Below, one piece after another: positions 24,657 through 30,116 of a stretch of DNA of 30,116 nt; within the stretch, counting starts at the first letter, position 1, and each line of letters starts with the position of its first letter. The position numbers were made by a program, and so were the translations under genes. The DNA is from a virus. The DNA lies in the IMG/VR virus record IMGVR_UViG_3300048557_000158, positions 1 to 30,116 of that record, one strand, 5' to 3'. A model generated the notes under the pieces. That model saw nothing but the letters and a program-made list of their open reading frames with translations. It was not told the DNA's origin and ran no database searches.

Positions 24657-24950
24657 ATGATTTGTTTAATTTGTAGTTCTGAAAAAAGTAAAGTAATAGA
24701 AAGTAGAAAATCTTCCGACTCTACAAGACGAAGAAGAGAATGTTTAGATTGTGGTAATAGATTTACAACACTAGAAAAAGTAATTGAAAAACCAAAAAAA
24801 AGAAAACTAATTCAAAGATCAGAACAGCAATCAAAAAAGAAAGAAAAAAAATATGAAACTTTTAGATCGCAAAGAACAGATAGTTTTGTTGTTCAATCTG
24901 ATTCAGATGAAAAAGATTTTTTAGAAGGTTTTTTAAAAGGTAAAATATAA
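24657..24950 (+). CDS. NrdR-like zinc-ribbon protein lacking the ATP-cone
   Basis: A 97-residue protein whose first 40 residues copy the NrdR zinc ribbon: Cys3-x2-Cys6, a VIESR strand, RRRRECLDC (24-32 region, Cys29 and Cys32) and NRFTTLE (34-40). In NrdR this ribbon binds operator boxes before ribonucleotide reductase genes, while an ATP-cone senses dATP/ATP. Here the ATP-cone is missing and is replaced by a basic, Lys-rich linker and a short acidic tail ([10 protein letters not shown]). It should therefore bind DNA without nucleotide control, perhaps lifting or imposing repression of host nrd genes. No ribonucleotide reductase gene is in the window. Confidence 0.75.
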   Translation: MICLICSSEKSKVIESRKSSDSTRRRRECLDCGNRFTTLEKVIEKPKKRKLIQRSEQQSKKKEKKYETFRSQRTDSFVVQSDSDEKDFLEGFLKGKI

Positions 24951-25213
24951 TGACTACTAAATTGAGACTAACTTCTAAATTAAAAAAACAAGAAGAAAAA
25001 ACTTTAGAATTAGAAATTCAAAACAAAATATTAAAAAAACAAAATGATATATATAAAAAATTCATTGATAGAGTCAGCGAGTTAGAAAGCCCTAATGGTC
25101 ATTTTGGAAAACTATCAGCACCAATAGTTTTAGAAAAAGTTATTAAAGAATCAGAAAAATTAAAAGGAGTTATTGAAGATGTCGAAATCGAAAGAAAAAG
25201 ATATTACTTATAA
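24950..25213 (+). CDS. Small coiled-coil protein
   Basis: An 87-residue, Lys/Glu/Leu-rich protein. Residues about 5-50 form a continuous coiled coil (LTSKLKKQEEKTLELEIQNK and onward), followed by a short loop (ESPNGHFGKLSAP) and a second charged helix. It overlaps the zinc-ribbon stop (TAATG) and runs 35 bases into the next gene. No named family. It may be a dimerising partner for a neighbouring small protein. Confidence 0.65.
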   Translation: MTTKLRLTSKLKKQEEKTLELEIQNKILKKQNDIYKKFIDRVSELESPNGHFGKLSAPIVLEKVIKESEKLKGVIEDVEIERKRYYL

Positions 25214-25382
25214 TATAGATGCAGATGATATTGAAGATGAAGAATTTGAAGAAGTTGTAACATTTACATTTTCACAAAAAGTTAGAGATGAAAATAAAGG
25301 ATTTACAGATAAACAATGGGAACAAATGGGTGAAGATTTAGTTAATCAAATATTTGGAGTAGAAGATGACGAAAAAAATTAA
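25179..25382 (+). CDS. Small acidic hypothetical protein
   Basis: A 67-residue, strongly acidic protein (IDADDIEDEEFEEVV near residues 13-27) with a C-terminal helix (FTDKQWEQMGEDLVNQIFG). Such charge is typical of DNA-mimic or host-takeover proteins, but that is speculation. The ATG at 25179 has AGGAG 9 bases upstream; a TTG at 25173 is too close to that site. It overlaps both neighbours. Confidence 0.62.
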   Translation: MSKSKEKDITYNIDADDIEDEEFEEVVTFTFSQKVRDENKGFTDKQWEQMGEDLVNQIFGVEDDEKN

Positions 25383-25530
25383 GTATGATTATGTTAGTGT
25401 TAATTCTGAATATTTACTATTAAGTAATAATGAAAGAGAAGAACAAAAAATAAATTTATCAGATCAACAATTACTGAGACTATCAAAAGAAATAATTAAT
25501 AGCTTATGGATTAGAAATAATGCTGTATAA
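25366..25530 (+). CDS. Small hypothetical protein
   Basis: A 54-residue protein (start KKIKYDYVSV, end WIRNNAV) that fills the gap between two neighbours, beginning 17 bases inside the previous gene and ending 10 bases before the next ATG. The C-terminal half (LSDQQLLRLSKEIINSLW) is a clear amphipathic helix. No strong ribosome site is visible (GGAGT lies 9 bases upstream of the start). No family recognised. Confidence 0.55.
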   Translation: MTKKIKYDYVSVNSEYLLLSNNEREEQKINLSDQQLLRLSKEIINSLWIRNNAV

Positions 25531-25540
25531 TATAAGCACT

Positions 25541-25789
25541 ATGTCTAACAAAGATGAAGATAAAAACTTAACAGCAATAACTGAGGAAGATTATCTTGAT
25601 ATAATGGTAAATTCTTGTGCCCAGGTTATATGTTTTGAATATGAATCAAAGCTTTGTAATTGCGATTCTGCTAGAGATTGTCATGGAGCATCCGAGTTTA
25701 TTGATTCAGCTAAAGCTTGTATAGGTATTATTGGAGCTTTTGGTGATAACATTTATAGAATTGAATATAGAAAAGATCAGTTAAACTAA
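25541..25789 (+). CDS. Cys-rich small hypothetical protein
   Basis: An 82-residue protein with six cysteines (one near residue 26, one near 31, then CNCDSARDC, then one near 60), which could hold a metal. The start is uncertain: an in-frame ATG at 25520 would add 7 residues. I prefer 25541 because a perfect TATAAT (25526-25531) lies 9 bases upstream, the same geometry as in the leaderless GHKL gene, though no good -35 box is visible. Neither ATG has a ribosome site. Its stop overlaps the next ATG (TAATG). Function unknown. Confidence 0.6.
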   Translation: MSNKDEDKNLTAITEEDYLDIMVNSCAQVICFEYESKLCNCDSARDCHGASEFIDSAKACIGIIGAFGDNIYRIEYRKDQLN

Positions 25790-26049
25790 TGACAAAAGAT
25801 TCAAGATTAACTAGAGCAGGAGTTTCAGGTTATAATAAACCAAAAAGAACACCTGGTCATAAAACAAAATCTCATGTTGTTGTGGCTAAAGAAGGTGATA
25901 AAATAAAAACTATTCGTTTTGGTCAACAAGGTAAAACTGGTGATAAAACTATGACAAAAAGAGCAAAGTCTTTTAAGGCAAGACACGCAAAGAATATTAA
26001 GAAAGGTAAAATGTCGGCTGCCTTTTGGGCTAATAGGGTAAAATGGTGA
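25789..26049 (+). CDS. Small basic protein of a type common in marine phages
   Basis: An 86-residue, very basic protein. The sequence features SRLTRAGVSGYNKPKRTPGH (about 4-23), a KSHVVVAKEGDKIKTIRFGQ strand pair (about 27-46) and a KARHAKNIKKGKMSAAFWAN segment (63-82) ending in RVKW. I recognise this pattern from many marine phage genomes, usually near the terminase, with no known function. The charge and size fit a nucleic-acid-binding protein. It overlaps the previous stop (TAATG) and is followed after 4 bases by another basic protein that commonly accompanies it. Confidence 0.72.
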   Translation: MTKDSRLTRAGVSGYNKPKRTPGHKTKSHVVVAKEGDKIKTIRFGQQGKTGDKTMTKRAKSFKARHAKNIKKGKMSAAFWANRVKW

Positions 26050-26053
26050 TGAA

Positions 26054-26197
26054 ATGAGTTTAGTAGAAAATATTAACAAAAGAAAAAAAGCTGGTAAAAG
26101 TAGATCAAAAAAGAACAGTACAGTATCTAAAAAAGCCTATGCTGATATGAAATCTGGTTGGAAAAAGAAGAAGAAAAAATCTAAAAAGAAAAAATAA
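26054..26197 (+). CDS. Very small Lys-rich protein
   Basis: A 47-residue protein starting SLVENINKRKKAGKSRSKK and ending in a Lys run (KKKKKKSKKKK), with a VSKKAYADMKSGW segment between. The pattern is familiar as the small companion of the preceding basic protein in marine phages. About half its residues are Lys/Arg, so it must bind nucleic acid or another polyanion. Its stop overlaps the next ATG (TAATG). Confidence 0.65.
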   Translation: MSLVENINKRKKAGKSRSKKNSTVSKKAYADMKSGWKKKKKKSKKKK

Positions 26198-26355
26198 TGA
26201 TAAGCAGAAAATTACAGAAGAAAAGAATTAAAATCTGTAACGATTGTGATTCTAAATCAGAAGGAACTTATGGAGCAATTTGTAATTATTGCAGATGTGT
26301 TATAAAAGCTAAGACATTATTTAAACAACAAAAATGTCCTTTAGGAAAATGGTAA
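26197..26355 (+). CDS. Small zinc-ribbon protein, DUF6171-like
   Basis: A 52-residue protein with Cys14-x2-Cys17, Cys29-x2-Cys32-x-Cys34 and a terminal CPLGKW (Cys47). The C-x2-C / C-x2-C-x-C layout and the CP-x-GKW ending are those of a family of small phage zinc ribbons (DUF6171 as I recall it) lying directly before large terminase genes. The start overlaps the previous stop and the stop touches the terL ATG, so it is coupled to terL. It might be a packaging accessory; no function is established that I know. Confidence 0.68.
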   Translation: MISRKLQKKRIKICNDCDSKSEGTYGAICNYCRCVIKAKTLFKQQKCPLGKW

Positions 26356-27768
26356 ATGAATCAAGCTAATCCTTTTGTAAACTTTATAGAAAAGTATCAA
26401 TATGAACCAACTTTATTTTGTGAAAATGTTTTAAATGTTAAACCAGATGTTTGGCAATCCGAACTAATGAAAGCTGTTGTTGAAGGAGAAAGAAAAATAT
26501 CTGTTCGATCTGCTCATGGTGTTGGTAAATCTTCAGTTGCTAGTTGGATATTAATTCATACATTACTTACACATTTAGACTGTAAACTTATAGTAACTGC
26601 GCCAACAAGCGGTCAATTATTTGATGCTTTATTCGCCGAATTAAAGAAATGGATTGGCGAAATGCCACAAGCATTACAAGATTTAGTTGATATAAAAAGT
26701 GATAGAATATCTTTGCGATCTCGAAGTGCTGAAGCATTTATATCAGCAAGAACTTCTCGTAAAGAACAACCTGAAGCTTTAGCCGGTGTTCATAGTCAAG
26801 GTAAAGTTATCTTATTATGTGATGAAGCATCAGGGATTCCTGAACAAGTATATGAATCTGCTTCAGGGTCCATGTCCGGCAAAAATACTCACACAATCTT
26901 ACTTGGAAACCCAACAAGAAACTCTGGTTTATTTTATGACACTCATCATAAATTAAAAGGAGCTTGGAGAACATTTCATATATCAGCTTATGATAGCGAT
27001 AGAGTTTCAGATGAGTTTGTTGAAGAAATGGCTATGCGATATGGAGAAGATAGTTCTGCTTTTAAAGTAAGATGTTTAGGTGAGTTTGCTGAAGAAACAG
27101 ATGATACTATTATACCTTTAGAGTTAATTGACTCTGCTATTAGTAGAGAAATTCCAGTAGATCATTCTGTATCAGATACTATTTGGTCTCTTGATGTAGC
27201 AAGACATGGTGCCGACAGTTCTGTATTGGTAAAAAAAACAGGTAATAGTATTACTGAAATAAAATCATGGAAAAGATTAGACTTAATGGAGCTGAGTGGT
27301 CGTGTTCATGCAGAATTTGATACTACTGAACTTGAACATAGACCTCATGAACTTTATATAGATGTAATCGGAATGGGGTACGGAGTTTTAGATGCCATTA
27401 ATTCCATTGGTAGAATCAATGCTATTGGGATTAATGTTGCAGAAAGTCCTAGCCAAAAAGAAACTTATATGAATTTAAGAAGCGAATTATGGTTTAAATT
27501 TAGATCATTTTTAGAAAATAAAATGTGTAAATTGCCAAATAATGAGTACATGATAGCTGATTTAATTGGTGTTAAATATAAATTTACGGCTGCCGGAAAA
27601 ATTCAAGTTGAATCTAAAGAGATGATTAAGAAAAGATTAGGCAGATCACCTGATTTTGCCGATGCTTTAGTCTTACTAATGGCAGGAGAAGCCATTGCAT
27701 CAAGATCAGGTAACTATGCAAGAGACTGGAAACAGCCTTTAGTAAGAGATATTAAGGGTGTTGTTTAA
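26356..27768 (+). CDS. terL: Terminase large subunit
   Basis: A 470-residue DNA-packaging motor protein. The ATPase part has the Walker A variant RSAHGVGKSS (51-60), Walker B VILLCDE (151-157, catalytic Glu157) and a coupling-type GNPTRNSG (184-191). The nuclease part has SLDVARHGADSS (278-289, Asp280), YIDVIGMGYG (334-343, Asp336) and SPDFADAL near the C-terminus, the acidic residues of the RNase H-like site. It cuts concatemers and pumps DNA through the portal. Length is normal. No small terminase subunit is recognised; one of the small upstream genes may supply it. Transcription ends at the hairpin at 27825. Confidence 0.9.
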   Translation: MNQANPFVNFIEKYQYEPTLFCENVLNVKPDVWQSELMKAVVEGERKISVRSAHGVGKSSVASWILIHTLLTHLDCKLIVTAPTSGQLFDALFAELKKWIGEMPQALQDLVDIKSDRISLRSRSAEAFISARTSRKEQPEALAGVHSQGKVILLCDEASGIPEQVYESASGSMSGKNTHTILLGNPTRNSGLFYDTHHKLKGAWRTFHISAYDSDRVSDEFVEEMAMRYGEDSSAFKVRCLGEFAEETDDTIIPLELIDSAISREIPVDHSVSDTIWSLDVARHGADSSVLVKKTGNSITEIKSWKRLDLMELSGRVHAEFDTTELEHRPHELYIDVIGMGYGVLDAINSIGRINAIGINVAESPSQKETYMNLRSELWFKFRSFLENKMCKLPNNEYMIADLIGVKYKFTAAGKIQVESKEMIKKRLGRSPDFADALVLLMAGEAIASRSGNYARDWKQPLVRDIKGVV

Positions 27769-27824
27769 CTATAATTTGATTTAATATATACATCTATATA
27801 TAGAGAAAAAAGAATTTGATTCTT

Positions 27825-27880
27825 CCTAGTCGGACCGCAATCTATATCCTTCTTCCAATCATAGTTCGGCTAGGTTTTCT
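27825..27880 (+). terminator. Terminator after terL
   Basis: CCTAGTCGGAC (27825-27835) pairs fully with GTTCGGCTAGG (27864-27874), 11 pairs including two G-U, around a 28-base loop, followed by TTTTCT. It stops rightward transcription of the replication-terminase operon 56 bases after the stop codon. The loop is long, so efficiency may be modest. Confidence 0.6.
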
Positions 27881-27883
27881 CAT

Positions 27884-27915
27884 AAAAAAAAGGGCGATCA
27901 TTACAATCACCCTTT
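27884..27915 (-). terminator. Terminator of the recombinase operon
   Basis: On the minus strand AAAGGGTGAT (27915-27906) pairs with ATCGCCCTTT (27898-27889), with a 7-base loop and one G-U, followed by a T-run of eight (27891-27884). It is a textbook intrinsic terminator 31 bases past the last minus-strand gene, back to back with the terL terminator. Confidence 0.82.
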
Positions 27916-27946
27916 AACATTATGAATAAGATAATATTAGTATTTT

Positions 27947-28180
27947 TTAGTTCTTTTTGTCAACATAAGTTTCAACTAAAGTTGACAAAATATTCTTCAA
28001 TAAATTTACAAAAATAATCAATGTTTGACTAGCTGGAATATTCTTAATCATGTTAATTAAAAAATTTTCCACAACATAAGCCATAAAGAAAAGTTCTTGT
28101 TCATTGCCTTGCTCTCTATACTTAGATGCAAGTTGTAATATATCTTTTTTAATCTGATCTTGTAGCTGTTTCTGTTTCAT
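27947..28180 (-). CDS. Small hypothetical protein after the recombinase
   Basis: A 77-residue helical protein: a basic, Gln/Lys-rich start (QKQLQDQIKKDILQLASKYR), then a more hydrophobic half (about residues 31-66, FFMAYVVENFLINMI and TLIIFVNLLKNIL). The second half is amphipathic rather than clearly membrane-spanning. It has a very strong AGGAGG site 7 bases upstream and overlaps the recombinase stop (TAATG), so the two proteins are made together. It could be a recombinase accessory factor or a toxin-like membrane protein; neither is shown by the sequence. Confidence 0.65.
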   Translation of the reverse strand: MKQKQLQDQIKKDILQLASKYREQGNEQELFFMAYVVENFLINMIKNIPASQTLIIFVNLLKNILSTLVETYVDKKN

Positions 28181-28935
28181 TACATAACCTCCTGATTAAT
28201 AGCTAAACTTTCTTCATATTTTCTTGAGTCTGTTAATATTTTATTAACAGTTTGATGAGTAACTTGTGCTTCAACATACATTGAAAAAGTATTAGTAATT
28301 GTATCAGATATTTTTCTTAAAGATTGACCTTCATTATCTAATTTTTTCATAAGCACAACAGCATCATCAAGCCATTTATGTTTAATAAATTCTGCCTCTT
28401 TTCCTATGCCTTCTTTTCTATAACCATAAGGTATTTTACCGCCCATACCATTTCTAACGCTAGGAAAATCATGATAAGCAAAGTTTCTTTTTCTTTTAGT
28501 CCCGGCTCTACAATTCTCTTTAACTCTTCTAGCATATTCTTTGGCAAAAACTGCTCTTAACGAAGCTTCTAATCCAACTTTACTCTTAGTAATATTGCCT
28601 GTATTTGGCACAATAACATTTACTTTATTCATTTTACAATGGTGAATTAAGTTCTCGAAGATTCTATTGTCTCTAGCTAAACGATCAATATTAGAAGTAA
28701 ATATATAATCATTTTCTTTTAAATTAAGAAGTTCTTTTCCGAACTTTCTATCTTTAAATTCTAATAAACCTGAAACTCCTGAATCATCTATTAACTCAGG
28801 CTGAATATGTGAATCTATTTTATCTAATTCTTTAAGTTTATTTATTTCAATAATGTTAATTTGTTTTTGATTTTCTGCTGATTGATTATCAATCTGAGTC
28901 TCAGAAGATAATCTTATATAACTAATAACTCTCAT
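28180..28935 (-). CDS. Serine recombinase (resolvase/invertase family)
   Basis: A 251-residue site-specific recombinase. The N-terminal resolvase domain has ISYIRLSSETQIDNQSAENQ (4-23; Tyr6, Arg8 and nucleophile Ser10), a DDSGVSG turn (50-56) and SNIDRLARD (80-88) with the conserved Arg pair. A long helix (about 125-150) and a GGKIPYGYRKEG segment with WLDDAVVLMKKL follow, resembling the start of the 'recombinase' domain of large serine recombinases, but the zinc ribbon and coiled coil are missing. It should cut and rejoin DNA at short sites through a Ser-DNA link. AAGGAGA lies 5 bases before its ATG. Substrate unknown: dimer resolution, inversion or integration. Confidence 0.8.
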   Translation of the reverse strand: MRVISYIRLSSETQIDNQSAENQKQINIIEINKLKELDKIDSHIQPELIDDSGVSGLLEFKDRKFGKELLNLKENDYIFTSNIDRLARDNRIFENLIHHCKMNKVNVIVPNTGNITKSKVGLEASLRAVFAKEYARRVKENCRAGTKRKRNFAYHDFPSVRNGMGGKIPYGYRKEGIGKEAEFIKHKWLDDAVVLMKKLDNEGQSLRKISDTITNTFSMYVEAQVTHQTVNKILTDSRKYEESLAINQEVM

Positions 28936-28945
28936 AACTTCTCCT

Positions 28946-30116
28946 TTATATTGCTTTATCTATCATGGTTTCAATCTGTCCATCATCAAATAAATTTATT
29001 TGATTAGAACTTTCTTTTATTGCATTCCATTTGGGATCTAATGTTTTATTATCGGGGCCCATATATTCATGCGAGTAAAAAAATCTAGTTGATTGTTCTT
29101 TTGTATCATGTCTATGATAAGGAACTGTTGTTTGCATTTTCTTATTCATGCTAGTTGCTTTCCATAATTTTGATCTATCATTATATTCTCCAATTCTTAC
29201 ATGAGAAGTTTTACAAAAATATCTTCTATTACTTTCAATGTGCATATCGGCAATGGCATTGTGTAACTTTGTTCCAATTCCAAGCCCTTGAAAATCAGGC
29301 AATATAACTGTTCTACATTCTCTATAACATTTTCTAATATCACCCTCATATAATGGGGGATAATATCCAGGCATAGGAATACTACAACAAAACCCTACAA
29401 TATTATTTTCCCATATTGCTAAATAACATTTAACAGCAGTAGGTATTTCTGATGTTAAATAATGATGCTTCTTAAAGATTTCCCAATATCTTTTTGTGCA
29501 GTCGTGTATCGTAAAAGAGACTGATGGCCGATGATACCCCCTTGTCATCTTCTGACTATCAGTTAGATAAACCCAATCGGGCTCAAGCCAATCTAATATG
29601 TCATAATGACAACTAGCTAAAACAATATTCTTTAAATTGTTCCTTTTAATATACTTTGACAATGCTTTAGAACATGATTTGGCTACATCTCTATTAACTA
29701 CTGAAGTATATTCATCTATTACAGCATTATCTTTTAATTTTCTCGCCAGATCAGCTCTAAACCCTTCACCCATTGACAAGACATGGCGAGGCTTAGCCCA
29801 AGTTGGAACATTATTTAATCCAACTGCTGTTAATCTATCAATAGCATCATCAACATTATTAAAATGAGAAGCTACACTTCTATTATGTTGCCAATCAATA
29901 TTTTCTTCTTCACCAAAATCTTTTATTATAGATGATTTTCCTGAGCCACTTGAACCACAGACAACTCCAATATTAAAATCATCAGGTATCCCCGCAACTC
30001 TAGGAACTTCAAAAGAGCTTTCTCCATTAAAGTCTAAATCAAAATTTTTATATATACTTAAATCAATATCAGTTAATTCAACTGAACTTTTTAAAACTTT
30101 TGTTTCATTAAATAAA
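28946..30116 (-). CDS. ABC-type ATPase fused to GNAT acetyltransferase (N-terminus beyond window)
   Basis: The frame stays open to the right edge; 389 residues are visible and the TTG at 29779 is not the real start. The N-terminal part has an ABC ATPase Walker A, GSSGSGKSS (29956-29930), a signature-like LSMGEGFRADL (29779-29747), Walker B AVIDEYTS (Asp at 29716) and a switch His in LASCHYD (about 29608). The C-terminal part is GNAT, with CRTVILPDFQGLGIGTKLHN (QGLGIG near 29290-29273) as the acetyl-CoA loop. This order is that of the known class 'ABC-type ATPase fused to predicted acetyltransferase' (COG2401). No membrane segments are seen, so it is not a transporter. It lies 10 bases before the recombinase gene. 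Acetyl target unknown. Confidence 0.78.
   Translation of the reverse strand, partial: LFNETKVLKSSVELTDIDLSIYKNFDLDFNGESSFEVPRVAGIPDDFNIGVVCGSSGSGKSSIIKDFGEEENIDWQHNRSVASHFNNVDDAIDRLTAVGLNNVPTWAKPRHVLSMGEGFRADLARKLKDNAVIDEYTSVVNRDVAKSCSKALSKYIKRNNLKNIVLASCHYDILDWLEPDWVYLTDSQKMTRGYHRPSVSFTIHDCTKRYWEIFKKHHYLTSEIPTAVKCYLAIWENNIVGFCCSIPMPGYYPPLYEGDIRKCYRECRTVILPDFQGLGIGTKLHNAIADMHIESNRRYFCKTSHVRIGEYNDRSKLWKATSMNKKMQTTVPYHRHDTKEQSTRFFYSHEYMGPDNKTLDPKWNAIKESSNQINLFDDGQIETMIDKAI

Noticed and set aside
27825-27880. Possible tRNA or tRNA-derived attachment site after terL
   Set aside because: The GTTCGGC string recalls a T-arm, but no acceptor, D or anticodon arms form; the sequence is better explained as a terminator stem.
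29637-29867. Plus-strand open frame of 76 codons near the right end
   Set aside because: Antisense to conserved ABC signature and Walker B motifs.
1-30116. CRISPR arrays, rRNA, tRNA and insertion sequences
   Set aside because: No regularly spaced repeats, no tRNA cloverleaf and no transposase or terminal inverted repeats were seen; the serine recombinase is not an IS607-type gene pair.

Overview
The window is a fragment of a low-GC (visibly AT-rich, about 30% GC by eye) tailed-phage genome, most likely a marine podovirus-like phage of an alphaproteobacterium. Reasons: a P22/SU10-like head module, tail proteins and small basic proteins of types common in marine phages, phage-style overlapping genes (many TAATG and ATGA junctions), and no host housekeeping genes. 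Both ends cut genes: the left end lies inside the portal gene and the right end inside an ABC-ATPase gene on the minus strand.

Layout. (1) 1-17899, plus strand: virion and lysis module. It holds portal C-terminus, scaffold, SU10-type major capsid protein, head-tail adaptor, a set of appendage proteins (one with an apparent type 1 copper site and a Gly-rich tail), a membrane-protein/holin cluster interrupted by a PD-(D/E)XK nuclease, a tail-tube/nozzle-like protein, a GNAT-like protein, three large probable internal or ejection proteins, and a 44-residue lipoprotein. (2) 17960-19808, minus strand: a small unknown protein and a large protein with a GHKL ATPase at its N-terminus and an HExxH metalloprotease motif at its C-terminus, driven by a near-consensus promoter that seems to give a leaderless mRNA. 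(3) 19954-27768, plus strand: DNA-metabolism block with a RecE-like exonuclease, a probable ssDNA-binding protein, an adenine-type DNA methyltransferase, a TOPRIM/RecA-fold primase-helicase, a protein with an SSB-like acidic tail, an NrdR-like zinc ribbon, several small proteins, then the large terminase. (4) 27947-30116, minus strand: a small protein, a serine recombinase and an ABC ATPase-GNAT fusion, in one operon. Convergent terminators separate blocks 3 and 4.

How it works together. Block 3 can resect, protect, unwind and prime DNA, but I see no DNA polymerase, RNA polymerase or ribonucleotide reductase, so replication probably leans on the host polymerase (or a gene outside the window). 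TerL and portal package DNA into the scaffolded capsid. Lysis is only partly visible: holin-like and lipoprotein genes are present but no recognisable endolysin. The two minus-strand blocks are accessory and hold the least ordinary proteins. A further oddity is a scattered GGGGCCC motif far more frequent than this base composition predicts.
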